The notes: generated from the letters alone by a model not told the origin. Counted from the first letter of the stretch, positions 26,327 to 35,500 are shown. The stretch: DNA of 64,000 bases from Mucilaginibacter sp. PPCGB 2223 (GCF_001705515.1 NZ_MDJS01000001.1:1798001-1862000), one strand, 5' to 3'. Translations and numbers: made by a program.

Positions 26327-27086
26327 CCCTGGTAACAAGGCGCTTCAGTTGCTTCATGAGTTTGGCTGGTCAAAACCTGGCGATCTGTCGATGGAGGATA
26401 TCGTTTTTTCGTTAAATGGAGTGCTAAAATTTCAGCCACTGTCTGGTTCAGAGGGACGTATCTTGATTAAGGGTGACAGCGCCATTATTACGGTAAACTC
26501 TGCAATAAACTATGAACCAAGAAAAAATTGGGTGATCGCCCATGAAATTGGACATTTTTGTCTTCATAAAAATGTAATCCCCTTGTTTTCCGACACTGAA
26601 AAAACTCTATCTGATTGGTTTAAAAAAGGCCCTCAAGAACAACAAGCCAATGACTTCGCTTCGGAGTTGCTAATGCCTTCCCCATTATTTAAACAAAAAG
26701 TTTTCGGCAAAAAACTGGATATAACCTTAATTCAAGATACTTCCCAATTCTTCAATGTATCGTTAACTGCAACTTTCCTGAAATACAGATTTCTCGGCGA
26801 TTTTCCTGTCATGATAATTTTTATAGAAAACGGAAAAGTCAAATGGAAGCAGTTTACTCCGGGATTTCCTTTTGAATACATTGAATATGAAAGTAAAGTG
26901 CCCGTTTATACTGTTGCAGGTGATTTATTCTACAACAACTCTAAAGAAGTAAAGCCGGAAAAGGTAGCCGCAATTGAATGGTTTCCTGACGATTTTAGAA
27001 TAAAAACAAAAACATCATGGCAGCTTTGGGAACAGTGTTATAGGGTCTCTGATACCGGTATCGTAGCTTGTCTTTGGACCTATTAA
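26319..27086 (+). CDS. ImmA/IrrE-family metallopeptidase
   Basis: A 255-residue protein with the zinc protease motif HEIGH at residues 75-79 (context VIAHEIGHFCLHKN) and the third ligand E107 in EQQANDFASELLMP, exactly as in ImmA/IrrE peptidases. Such enzymes cleave repressors or regulators to switch on mobile-element or defence genes; CapP of the CapH-CapP pair does this for CBASS. The C-terminal half (around 150-255) is a further beta-rich domain that may sense a signal. It is the last gene of the sigma-like operon. Confidence 0.88.
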   Translation: MVNPGNKALQLLHEFGWSKPGDLSMEDIVFSLNGVLKFQPLSGSEGRILIKGDSAIITVNSAINYEPRKNWVIAHEIGHFCLHKNVIPLFSDTEKTLSDWFKKGPQEQQANDFASELLMPSPLFKQKVFGKKLDITLIQDTSQFFNVSLTATFLKYRFLGDFPVMIIFIENGKVKWKQFTPGFPFEYIEYESKVPVYTVAGDLFYNNSKEVKPEKVAAIEWFPDDFRIKTKTSWQLWEQCYRVSDTGIVACLWTY

Positions 27087-27115
27087 TAATCAACATGATT
27101 TATTTGGAATAAGTT

Positions 27116-27430
27116 TCAAATCTTATTTTTCAATGGGTTTAATTTTAAATATAAGTCTTTATAATGTTTCAAAGTATTAAAAAGATTATTCTCTTTTATT
27201 TTCCAAAATATCCAACCATTAACACTAAGATTTACGATTGCACGAGCAGCTCCACTTGGGTAAGGAAAATTTTTTAATTGTCCATTTATATCTAATGTAA
27301 TTGATCCGTCTTCGTTTAAAACACCAACTATGTTTTCGTCTACGGAGTTATAAACGGATGTTCCAGGAAGAATTATTCCTGCATCAATTATCATTTGTAA
27401 AGTGACATCTGCTATTTCAATATACCCCAT
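27116..27430 (-). CDS. RAMA-domain protein (restriction-modification associated)
   Basis: A 104-residue protein consisting of a RAMA/pAMA-like domain (Restriction enzyme Adenine Methylase Associated). The domain is recognised by IADVTLQMIIDAGIILPGTS, then GSITLDINGQ, and the characteristic PSGAARAIVNLSVNGWIFWK. Such domains are thought to read modified or unmodified DNA and are usually fused to methylases. Here it is free-standing and divergent from the methyltransferase gene (124 bp gap), so it may regulate or assist the R-M genes. Confidence 0.72.
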   Translation of the reverse strand: MGYIEIADVTLQMIIDAGIILPGTSVYNSVDENIVGVLNEDGSITLDINGQLKNFPYPSGAARAIVNLSVNGWIFWKIKENNLFNTLKHYKDLYLKLNPLKNKI

Positions 27431-27553
27431 TGTTACGTACTTTTATATCATTAAACTTAGACAAAAGTAAATTAGAAACTCGGATAATTAGTTTTCAATT
27501 AAGGTTTTTTACTAATTCCTTTAGTTTACATTTGCTATGATTTATCATATTAA

Positions 27554-28453
27554 ATGGCAAAGGCGCGGATGCAAATAAGTGATTTTTTAAATAAAGTGGT
27601 TCAAGGTGATTGTCTGGAGGTTATGAAAAATATTCCATCCGGAAGCGTAGATATGGTTTTATGTGATTTGCCATACGGGACAACTCAAAATAAGTGGGAT
27701 TCTGTTATTAATCTAAAAAAGCTATGGAAAGAGTATGAAAGAATTATTAAAGACAATGGCTGTATAGCCCTCACTTCCCAAGGATTATTTACGGCCAAAT
27801 TAATATTGAGTAATGAAAAGCTTTTTAAGTACAAGATAATTTGGATTAAATCAAAGCCTACCAATTTTTTAAATGCTAAAAAGCAACCGTTAAGAAAACA
27901 TGAAGATATCTGCATCTTTTATAAAAAGCAGCCTACATATAATCCGCAAATGACAATTGGTGAACCTTATGATAAAGGTATCCGAAAAGATCAGTTTACT
28001 GGTAGTTACGGGGATTTTAAACCGCGGCATGTCAAAAGTAATGGCGAACGCTATCCACAAGATGTGGTTTTTTTTGAAGAACAAGATCTAATTGATGATT
28101 TTATTTATATCAAAACAGCAGAATCCGAAGGTGCGGTTGTTCACCCTACGCAAAAACCCATTGAGCTTGGCCGTTATTTGATTAGAACCTTCACAAATCC
28201 CGGTGATATTGTTCTGGATAATGCATGTGGGAGTGGAAGTTTTCTGCTATCAGCAATTCGTGAAAATAGAAACTTTATAGGCATTGAAAAAAACGAGCTT
28301 GTAATGTTACATAAAAAACAGCCAACTGATTACATTAAAGTTTGCGCAGAAAGAATTGAAGAAACATTAGCGAAGGATGGAATTGAAACGGAAATGTTAA
28401 ATTGCTTCCGTAAACCTTTATTACAATTCCACACTTTAAACTATGAAATATAA
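27554..28453 (+). CDS. DNA methyltransferase, beta class (N6-adenine or N4-cytosine)
   Basis: A 299-residue modification enzyme. Motif IV is DLPY (residues 38-41, in MVLCDLPYGTT) and comes before the SAM motif I (NACGSGSFLLSAI, around 222-234), the order of beta-class methylases. HPTQKPIELGRYLIR (motif X region) confirms the family. It overlaps the next gene by 11 bp, so it is the modification partner of the large type IIG-like protein. The target sequence is unknown. The segment is clearly more AT-rich than the chromosome to the left. Confidence 0.9.
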   Translation: MAKARMQISDFLNKVVQGDCLEVMKNIPSGSVDMVLCDLPYGTTQNKWDSVINLKKLWKEYERIIKDNGCIALTSQGLFTAKLILSNEKLFKYKIIWIKSKPTNFLNAKKQPLRKHEDICIFYKKQPTYNPQMTIGEPYDKGIRKDQFTGSYGDFKPRHVKSNGERYPQDVVFFEEQDLIDDFIYIKTAESEGAVVHPTQKPIELGRYLIRTFTNPGDIVLDNACGSGSFLLSAIRENRNFIGIEKNELVMLHKKQPTDYIKVCAERIEETLAKDGIETEMLNCFRKPLLQFHTLNYEI

Positions 28454-31355
28454 TGAACGTGCTTGGGCAGGACAATTAATAAGTTGGATTGAAATTGCAA
28501 TAAGTGAAGGTCGAACCATATTTGAAGGTGCTACAAATGACATGGGCATCAAACTTGCTTCAGGAGTAACCAAATTTCCAGACATTCTTCTTTTCTCGGA
28601 CAAAACCTCAGGTTTGATATTTAATGGTTGGGAATTAAAATATCCTGATACTGCTGTTGATGATCAAATCATGCTTATCAATGCCCTTGAAAAAGCAGAG
28701 CGGTTACGTTCAGGATCTTTTGTCACCTGGAATGGCAGAGAAGCAATTATTTGGAAAATTAATTCCGATAATTACAAAGTAGATTCACTCACCATAGTCA
28801 AACATTATCCACCCGACCCTAACATAAACCTGCGTGAAGATCTTTCTGATCCTGTAAAATTTCGGAATAACGAAGCAAAATTAAGAAAACGTTTAGACGA
28901 GATACTACATGATCTGGGTCAATTAAGCGAATCTGGAGAACTTAAACCGGCTATTAATGTTTCTGGTAGTTTTATCGAGGCAGTTAGAAACGCTTCTGAA
29001 ATAATTTTACCGCAATTCAAGTCAGAGATAATTCAAAAAAAAGGTTCAAGTAAAAATTTTCGCGATGAATTTAATGCTTGGAAAATCTATGAGCGAGCCA
29101 CTTTACAAATACTTGCCAGTTCTTCAAGACGAAAAGAAGAAGTAATTGAAGAGGAGGTTTTAGCAAAGTTCACATTTTATAATCTGATAGGGAGAGTTTT
29201 GTTTTATTTAACCTTGGCTGAAAACCTTGAAGGCAAGCTGGAAAAATTAGATATAATCAGTGCAGATGGTATTAAGGAAAAGTTAAAGTCGTATTTTGAA
29301 TTGGCAAGCAAAATTGATTACCAGGCGGTATTCAAGCCATATTTTACTGATATAATAGAATTTAATGAGGTTACAAATCAGGCTTTTTTCGCTTTAATAA
29401 GCCGCTTTTCGGAATTTGATTTCAAAATTCTTCCACCTAATGTTATTGGTTATATACTTGAGAATCTTGTACCTAAACAGGAAAAACAAAAATTTGGTCA
29501 ATACTTCACCCCAGAAATATTATCAAATTTAGTAGCATTTCCGGCAGTTCAAACCCGCAAGTCATTCCTATTTGATCCTACGTCGGGGGCAGGCACATTT
29601 TTAAATTCTTTTTACAAAATCTTAAAATATCATGGAGCTAAAGATCATGGGCAAATTCTTGAGCAAATTTGGGGAAATGATATTTCCCATTTTCCAGCCA
29701 TATTATCTGTTATTAGCTTGTATAAACAAGATGTCCAAACAATAAATAATTTTCCAAGAGTTACACGGGAGGACTTCTTTAGCCTTGAGCCTGGTCAAAA
29801 AGTGATGTTCCCTGACCCAGAAGTCTCTGGGCAACTCATTGAAGAACCAATTCCTTTATTTGATGGTATAGCAAGTAATTTTCCATTTATTCAACAGGAA
29901 GACATACCTAATGACATTTTAACCCCATTTTTTAGAGAAATATTTTTACTTGGACAAAGAGCATTCTTAAAGGATAACAGTTTTAGAATAAATGAGCGTT
30001 CCGATTATTTTGCCTATTGTGTATATAATGCTTGGCGTTTTCTCAAAGTCGATGGAATACTGTCTGTAATTACATCAAATGCATGGTTGGGTAAGGAGTA
30101 TGGTGTTCAATTCAAACGTTTTTTATTGGATAACTTTCATATTAAGTATGTTGTGAGAAGCAGTGCAGAGCATTGGTTTACTGATTCGAAAGTTTCCACT
30201 ATTTACGTTGTATTGGAAAAAGGTATTCTAAAAAAGCCAACGAAATTTATAACTGTCAACTTTAAACTTAATGACCTTCTATCGCCGCAGGATGAAGAGA
30301 TCCAACTCAGCAGAATTGAAGATTTTTATACAGAAGTTGATCATTGTGACAGTAAATTTAATAAAAATTGGACTGAGGATGTCGCTTACAACGGTGTCTT
30401 CCTTAAATTGGACGGCAGTATAAAAGTAAGTATAATAAGCAATACTTCGTTATATTCATCACTATCAGACAGCAGTAACTGGGCAACCTTTTTTACTGCT
30501 CAAAATTTGTTTGGACCGTTTGAAAAAAGCCTTGCCAAGTTATACCCTGATGTTATCAACAGCTTTCGAGGTCAGAAAACTGCTTGGAATCCTATGTTTA
30601 TAATAAAAAATGATGAGGTTGAAAATACAAAAATCGAAAAGCAATTCTTAAAGCCTTTTATTAAAGGGCCTAAAGATTTCGATTCCATCAAATTTGGCGG
30701 GAAGTTTAATAATTATGTATTTAGCTGTGAATTGCCAATTGAAGAAATAAAAAAAAATTATCCAGGCGCTTATCAATGGATTAAAAAATTTGAAAACGAA
30801 CCTAATTCAAACGGAAGCAAAACAATTAGTCAAGCAACAGGAAATCGTCCTTACTGGTATACAATTAAACCTAAACAAGCGCACATTGTAACTGCCATTA
30901 ATCCTTATCAAAGAATATTTTTTGCTTACTCAACTGAAGGATTTTTAGTTGATCAACGTGTTACCCCAATCAATGTCAAACCAAATAATTTGGAAATTGA
31001 CACTGAACTTGTGGCTGCTTTATTAAACTCATCGTTAAATATTTTGATCATGGAAATGAGGGGTACCGGTAGAAGTTTAGGTGCTTTGGATTTGAATGCA
31101 GATTATTTTAAAGAATTAAAATTGCTTGACCCAAGGCTACTTTCAACCGAGGGTAAGATGCGCATCAAAGATGCATTTCAACCTCTTTTAGAAAGGAAAA
31201 TTAAAAATGTTGTTGACGAGTTAAAAATGCCTGACCGAAGAATATTCGATTTAGCAGTACTCAATGCATTTTCAATAGATCAGTCGGTCTTGGATTCTAT
31301 TTATGAACATCTTTCGGTCGCAATTATTGAAAGAATAACAATGAAAGAAAAATAA
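28443..31355 (+). CDS. type IIG-like restriction-modification protein (nuclease + N6 methylase)
   Basis: 970 residues. The N terminus carries a PD-(D/E)XK-like pattern: P46-D47, then E64-L65-K66 (FNGWELKYPDT). A helical linker follows, then a gamma-class methylase: GQYFTPEILSNLV (motif X), FDPTSGAGTFLNSFY (motif I) and IASNFPF in the position of NPPY. The C-terminal third is the target-recognition part (TGRSLGALDLNADYFKELKL). One chain can thus cut and methylate. A companion methyltransferase is directly upstream and a second nuclease-like gene follows with a 1-bp overlap. Confidence 0.82.
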   Translation: MKYNERAWAGQLISWIEIAISEGRTIFEGATNDMGIKLASGVTKFPDILLFSDKTSGLIFNGWELKYPDTAVDDQIMLINALEKAERLRSGSFVTWNGREAIIWKINSDNYKVDSLTIVKHYPPDPNINLREDLSDPVKFRNNEAKLRKRLDEILHDLGQLSESGELKPAINVSGSFIEAVRNASEIILPQFKSEIIQKKGSSKNFRDEFNAWKIYERATLQILASSSRRKEEVIEEEVLAKFTFYNLIGRVLFYLTLAENLEGKLEKLDIISADGIKEKLKSYFELASKIDYQAVFKPYFTDIIEFNEVTNQAFFALISRFSEFDFKILPPNVIGYILENLVPKQEKQKFGQYFTPEILSNLVAFPAVQTRKSFLFDPTSGAGTFLNSFYKILKYHGAKDHGQILEQIWGNDISHFPAILSVISLYKQDVQTINNFPRVTREDFFSLEPGQKVMFPDPEVSGQLIEEPIPLFDGIASNFPFIQQEDIPNDILTPFFREIFLLGQRAFLKDNSFRINERSDYFAYCVYNAWRFLKVDGILSVITSNAWLGKEYGVQFKRFLLDNFHIKYVVRSSAEHWFTDSKVSTIYVVLEKGILKKPTKFITVNFKLNDLLSPQDEEIQLSRIEDFYTEVDHCDSKFNKNWTEDVAYNGVFLKLDGSIKVSIISNTSLYSSLSDSSNWATFFTAQNLFGPFEKSLAKLYPDVINSFRGQKTAWNPMFIIKNDEVENTKIEKQFLKPFIKGPKDFDSIKFGGKFNNYVFSCELPIEEIKKNYPGAYQWIKKFENEPNSNGSKTISQATGNRPYWYTIKPKQAHIVTAINPYQRIFFAYSTEGFLVDQRVTPINVKPNNLEIDTELVAALLNSSLNILIMEMRGTGRSLGALDLNADYFKELKLLDPRLLSTEGKMRIKDAFQPLLERKIKNVVDELKMPDRRIFDLAVLNAFSIDQSVLDSIYEHLSVAIIERITMKEK

Positions 31356-32290
31356 TGATGCTTAACAAACCGTTTTTGGCGAAATGTGATGATCGCAGGG
31401 TACTTCCTAAGGAACATCCAACAAGCGGTAACCCAGATGACTGGTTTCATAACGATTTAATCTCTAAAGTAGGGCTAACCGGAATTTCTTTCGATTATTT
31501 CATTAATTGGAAAGAATCGTCGCCTATTGTTACGCCAGTAATTTGGATTAAGCGATTTTTGCAAACAGAGTATAGTTATGATGCATTGTTGGGAAATGTA
31601 GACAAAGCAATTAAGGAGGAATTCGGGACCAATTATATTAAAGTTCTTTCTGAGTTTGCAAATAAATATTCTTTAGCTGTTCAATTTATCATTTTTAAAG
31701 ATGAGCAGGATTGGACAAGCGCTTCAAGCCAAATATGTATTGTTAATTTAAATCTTGATAATAACACTTTTGAACCAGATTTAATAAATTTAGATGGGTT
31801 TAAATTATTAATACAAACTTATTCTGGTGGAGCTGTCAGTGTGGGAACCAAAGGTTTGATTTATGGAACATCACGGCTTGAATGTACACTATCTCATACT
31901 AACGCTGCTTATCCAGGCGATATGGATCTTTTAGTGTTGAATGAGCAATTTTCGCCAGTTTTAATGTTGGAATATAAAAAAGACACTCAAGGCGGTCCAA
32001 TTGAAAATCAAAAATTATCTAATTATTATCCAAGTAGAGATAAAAGAAAATATGATAGATTGGCTATATTCAGAGACTTCTTACAAACCCAAGTTCAACA
32101 AATTCCTATTGCCGTAGTTTATTATTCTACAAGCACGGCAATTACCCAAATAAAAATCGAACTTATCAATGGGGAACCAAACGCCGTAAAATCCCTGGCA
32201 TCAAAGGTTTTTAATAAAAATCAAACAGGCAATCACGAAGGTTCCGCCGATTTAATTAAGGCAATTGTAGATAAATATTACATTTTATAA
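31355..32290 (+). CDS. PD-(D/E)XK nuclease-like protein of the R-M cluster
   Basis: A 311-residue protein. The C-terminal half has the nuclease core: E in TSRLECTLS, then PGDMDLLVLNE, and LMLEYKKDTQ with E-x-K. The N-terminal half is unrecognised. It overlaps the type IIG-like gene by 1 bp, so it belongs to the same operon, either as a separate cleavage subunit or an accessory nuclease. It converges with the DUF3883 gene with a 13-bp overlap. Confidence 0.65.
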   Translation: MMLNKPFLAKCDDRRVLPKEHPTSGNPDDWFHNDLISKVGLTGISFDYFINWKESSPIVTPVIWIKRFLQTEYSYDALLGNVDKAIKEEFGTNYIKVLSEFANKYSLAVQFIIFKDEQDWTSASSQICIVNLNLDNNTFEPDLINLDGFKLLIQTYSGGAVSVGTKGLIYGTSRLECTLSHTNAAYPGDMDLLVLNEQFSPVLMLEYKKDTQGGPIENQKLSNYYPSRDKRKYDRLAIFRDFLQTQVQQIPIAVVYYSTSTAITQIKIELINGEPNAVKSLASKVFNKNQTGNHEGSADLIKAIVDKYYIL

Positions 32291-33519
32291 ATTCTTACAG
32301 CAAAAACCGTTGGTAGCATTCGTACTCCCTTTGCTGTATTGAATGGGTTTTTAATTTGCCAAATTTTCGGTGCTTTCGATGTAGCATCATAAACATAATA
32401 CAAAAAGTAATTTTTCAATTTTTTGGCTTTCCTAAATTCCGAACCAGTTATATAAAAATCTGCGTGACCAGATAACTTGGTAGTGGCTTTGACCTCGATA
32501 TACTTTTTAGAACCATCTAAGTTTCTTGATAAAACATCATACCCAAGACCATCTTCTTTTTCTGCTACCCACTTTACTTTTGCCGCTAAATCAGGGCGGC
32601 CAAGAGCTTTTAAATTTTTTATCTCTGAAAAAAAAACTATTTGTTCTCCTCGATCACCAATTGCTTTGTTTTTTTTATTACGTTTCAAATAATCAGGCTT
32701 GCCAATGGAGATAGGAATTGTTGTTTCATTTTCGACAACAGTCGTATTCGCATCTAAATCAACTTGTTGATTTAATAATGATGCTTCAACAAGTGAAATG
32801 TCAGGAAAATTCGGAACTCTGTTGTCTTCATTTTTTGATGCCGTCTCTGGATAATAATTATTATATAGCTCGTCATTTAGGAACATAGCAAATTTCATAA
32901 GTGACCAACCCTTCATCACTGAATCAGAGTTTTTAAAACTTATAAGTCTTTGTTGTTTATAAATGGCAACTTCCTTATGGCTATTTAAATCGTCAAGATT
33001 AAAGTATTTTAAAATATCATCGAGGTAATTTGACGCGTAAATACTTAAATAGATATCGGGAAAGTAAGTAGCGAGAATTTTGCCTTTTAGTTTTTCTCCT
33101 ATCATTGAATTTGCAATTGCCGAGTAATTATGGGCTTCTCCAAATCCTATCAAAGCCACAATTTCTTGTTTTATTCTTCGAAAAGCAATGTCTATGGATG
33201 TGCCATACTTAGCAGTATGGCGATATATAACGTTTTTATCTTTTCCATGGGTGCCATACCACAAACCATATTGCGATGCAGGGCTGCCGGAAATTCTTCC
33301 AAAGGAGGCTAATTTTTTTTCCATCCAATAACTAAAGGTCTCTATATGATCTCTTCCATGTCTTCCATATACATAGTGATCTAAAGCGATGTTGTTTATT
33401 CTATTCTTCGGAAATTGGACGTAAAATTCAGTTAATAAATTTTGGATTTGAACTATGCGAGTTTGGTCAAAATCATTTAAAAATTTCTTTTGCCTTTTAT
33501 GAAGATCCTTTAATTTCAT
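32278..33519 (-). CDS. DUF3883-domain protein, possible type IV-like restriction factor
   Basis: 413 residues. The C-terminal part (around 290-395) is DUF3883, a PD-(D/E)XK-like fold: GDRGEQIVFFSE, GLGYDVLSRNLDGSKKYIEV with the K in EVKATT, and DFYITGSEFRKA. The middle carries an McrB-N-like stretch (VAIYKQQRLISFKNSDSVMK). DUF3883 proteins occur in defence loci with modification-dependent restriction. It reads towards the R-M operon. Target unknown. Confidence 0.7.
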   Translation of the reverse strand: MKLKDLHKRQKKFLNDFDQTRIVQIQNLLTEFYVQFPKNRINNIALDHYVYGRHGRDHIETFSYWMEKKLASFGRISGSPASQYGLWYGTHGKDKNVIYRHTAKYGTSIDIAFRRIKQEIVALIGFGEAHNYSAIANSMIGEKLKGKILATYFPDIYLSIYASNYLDDILKYFNLDDLNSHKEVAIYKQQRLISFKNSDSVMKGWSLMKFAMFLNDELYNNYYPETASKNEDNRVPNFPDISLVEASLLNQQVDLDANTTVVENETTIPISIGKPDYLKRNKKNKAIGDRGEQIVFFSEIKNLKALGRPDLAAKVKWVAEKEDGLGYDVLSRNLDGSKKYIEVKATTKLSGHADFYITGSEFRKAKKLKNYFLYYVYDATSKAPKIWQIKNPFNTAKGVRMLPTVFAVRIYKM

Positions 33520-33539
33520 ATTATATCGAAAATTAAATA

Positions 33540-33572
33540 AAAAATCCCTAACACTCGCTGCCAGGGATTTTT
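33540..33572. terminator. terminator-like inverted repeat
   Basis: AAAAATCCCT (33540-33549) and AGGGATTTTT (33563-33572) form a 10-bp stem with T runs on both strands. It lies just upstream of the DUF3883 gene and probably insulates it. Confidence 0.7.
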
Positions 33573-33661
33573 ACCTAAACCTTATCACAATTAGCCGGTA
33601 GGAACCAGCTAACAATTGCGCAATCTAACAAAATATTTTATTTTAGCGTAAAACCTATCCT

Positions 33662-33922
33662 ATGGCCTCATCAACATACTCGGTTTTTTACCATTCTCCT
33701 GACGGCTTCTTCGTTTGTCGTACCGATTTCCCTAATTTGGAAAAGGCGGAAGGTTTCTTGCAAACTAAGGCTTTTATCTTCGATGGCGCTAAATTCCACT
33801 TCATCTTAAAAGATGGTAAAACCTTGGTGAAGGGCGATCCAAGGGAGCGATCAGAAAAATTTTATGCGGAGTCTATGCGATATGCGGTTGAAATTCCTGA
33901 ATCGGAAATCAACAGATCGTAA
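33662..33922 (+). CDS. small hypothetical protein
   Basis: An 86-residue protein with strand-rich sequence (YSVFYHSPDGFFVCRTDF). No family is recognised. It is a single gene between terminator-like repeats at 33540 and 33932, pointing away from the defence genes. Confidence 0.55.
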   Translation: MASSTYSVFYHSPDGFFVCRTDFPNLEKAEGFLQTKAFIFDGAKFHFILKDGKTLVKGDPRERSEKFYAESMRYAVEIPESEINRS

Positions 33923-33931
33923 ATAATCTAC

Positions 33932-34005
33932 CGCCCCCTGTTTTCACCAAATTCATTGAGCAATAAGAAAACAGGGGGCGTTCCTCGGGCGGGCGATAGC
34001 CCGCC
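33932..34005. terminator. two strong adjacent hairpins
   Basis: The first is a perfect 14-bp stem, CGCCCCCTGTTTTC (33932-33945) with GAAAACAGGGGGCG (33967-33980). The second is GGCGGGC-gata-GCCCGCC (33988-34005), in a markedly GC-rich patch. They separate the 86-residue gene from the convergent DUF932 gene and likely stop both transcripts; the second lacks a T run. Confidence 0.75.
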
Positions 34006-34051
34006 GCCGGGCATTTTGAAAATAAGGGGAATTGCTCCCCCTTAATAACAA

Positions 34052-35119
34052 TCAATTATAAATCAGGGCTTCGCTACCTTGAACCGCAAAGTCACGACAA
34101 AGATTAAAGGCGGTTTGTGCACGTTGTTTGGCTGTTCCATCCATAATAGATTTAAACTTAGCCTCGTCGCTTTTAAAACTGCGCACATTTTGAAAATAAC
34201 CTGTTACGCTGTTGTAAGCACCAAACACCGTTCCGGCTGTAGTTTCCATTTGCTGGGTTTGGCTACCTAATGCGTATTCATACACGTTATCTACGATATT
34301 GGTATAGTGAGTAGATAGCAAATCTAATTTGCCTTCAGCTAAATTTTTTAAAACCTCTTTGTTGGGTGCCATTGCAATCTGTATTAGTTTTTTAACTTCG
34401 GCATCGGTAATACGCACTTTAGCCCACTGGTTAAATAAACCTTCCATCTCACCGCCTAAAGATTTGCTGATACCCATAAGCGTGTGCGCTTGTTTGAGGC
34501 GCTCGGTTGCGGAGGCGGTATGACGTATTTTAATCGCCCCTGAATGGTTGTTCATAGCAGCGTTAAGTGTGTTGTTGCAAACTATCCTTATAGGGGTAAA
34601 AGCTGCGGTAATGCTTCCTAAACCATCGTGTGTAGTAGTTAGAAACAAATATTGCTCTATCCAGTCCTTAACGCCTACCCGTATATAATCGGGTAACTTT
34701 GCAGTTATAAAAACCCGCTCACCGTTACCCAATGCCCCTGCAGTTTCATATAAAATACCATCTCCACCGCCTACGATTGCGTCAAAGAATGAAAACGCAT
34801 CACGGTTTTGTACTACTTCATAATCATTGCCGACTACCCCTAATACCTGCTCGGTATCCGCTCGAACGGTAGCAAAGAAATTAGGAACTTCTATTTCAGG
34901 TATCATAATATCGTCGCTTCCTTCGCCTAAATGGTTGGCAGTATCGTAAGTAAACAAGGGACGTTTTTCAACGATGTAATCTAAACCGGCGTGCTGTATT
35001 GCTTCGCTACTGGTTGGATAGCGATCTATGATTTGCCCTAACCCGTGCCAGGCCTTTTCTTTCACGCTCATAAAGCTGTTTTTGCCTGTTTTCTGATTGA
35101 AATTTATTTGATGTGCCAT
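34052..35119 (-). CDS. DUF932 phage/plasmid-like protein
   Basis: A 355-residue DUF932 protein (TIGR03299 'phage/plasmid-like'). It is recognised by KAWHGLGQIIDRYPTSSEAI near the N terminus and FFATVRADTEQVLGVVGNDYE in the middle, with TPIRIVCNNTLNAAM later. Such genes are common on plasmids and conjugative elements; the role is unproven, possibly in element maintenance. Two small genes precede it by 19 bp on the same strand. Confidence 0.85.
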   Translation of the reverse strand: MAHQINFNQKTGKNSFMSVKEKAWHGLGQIIDRYPTSSEAIQHAGLDYIVEKRPLFTYDTANHLGEGSDDIMIPEIEVPNFFATVRADTEQVLGVVGNDYEVVQNRDAFSFFDAIVGGGDGILYETAGALGNGERVFITAKLPDYIRVGVKDWIEQYLFLTTTHDGLGSITAAFTPIRIVCNNTLNAAMNNHSGAIKIRHTASATERLKQAHTLMGISKSLGGEMEGLFNQWAKVRITDAEVKKLIQIAMAPNKEVLKNLAEGKLDLLSTHYTNIVDNVYEYALGSQTQQMETTAGTVFGAYNSVTGYFQNVRSFKSDEAKFKSIMDGTAKQRAQTAFNLCRDFAVQGSEALIYN

Positions 35120-35138
35120 AAGTTTAACTTTTTGTATT

Positions 35139-35291
35139 TAGCTCAATAATTTTTGTTTGTAATACTTCCACGTTCGGGGTGCTGCTTACTTGTAAAACCG
35201 TTTTGGTTTGCAGTTCCTGTATTGCATCGTGTATATTGCTATACTTGGTTTTAATACTGACTTTTACCAGTAAAAAGATCTTATCTTCCAT
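35139..35291 (-). CDS. small hypothetical protein (about 50 aa)
   Basis: A frame of 50 codons starting ATG at 35291 (MEDKIFLLVKVSIKTK) and ending 19 bp before the DUF932 gene. It begins 4 bp after the stop of the small gene upstream, so translation of the three is probably coupled. No family recognised. The exact stop depends on one homopolymer run near 35151. Confidence 0.5.
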
Positions 35292-35295
35292 TGCC

Positions 35296-35451
35296 TTAAA
35301 ATTGATAGGTGTTCACAAAATCGCTGAATTCTAACTGGAAACGTGCAGGGTCTTCCTTCACCAAAGCTTCCGCATACCCTTCCCAAAATATTTGATTGGT
35401 TAACTCTATAAATTGCTCGTACATAGGAAATACTTTTATTTGTGAAACCAT
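35296..35451 (-). CDS. small hypothetical protein (51 aa)
   Basis: A 51-residue acidic protein (MVSQIKVFPMYEQFIELTNQ) in a clean frame from ATG 35451. Aromatic and acidic residues are spread as in a compact folded protein. It precedes another small gene by 4 bp and lies directly after a terminator hairpin. Function unknown. Confidence 0.5.
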   Translation of the reverse strand: MVSQIKVFPMYEQFIELTNQIFWEGYAEALVKEDPARFQLEFSDFVNTYQF

Positions 35452-35456
35452 AAAAA

Positions 35457-35493
35457 ATGCTCACCATCCCGTTAGCTTTCGGGATGGGAGCAT
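35457..35493 (-). terminator. terminator whose U tract abuts the next start codon
   Basis: A 14-bp stem with one bulged base (ATGCTC-a-CCATCCCG with CGGGATGGGAGCAT) followed on the minus strand by six T and then immediately the ATG at 35451. It ends the 36151-35501 gene and could attenuate the three small genes downstream. Confidence 0.7.
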
Positions 35494-35500
35494 ATTTTGT

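Noticed and set aside
33988..34005. GC-rich hairpin as an origin of transfer
   Set aside because: No relaxase gene or nick-site-like sequence nearby; a terminator or structural role is simpler.
35264..35467. Minus-strand frame of 67 codons over the small genes upstream of DUF932
   Set aside because: It overlaps two better small frames (35296-35451 and 35139-35291) that are tightly spaced and have more protein-like sequence.
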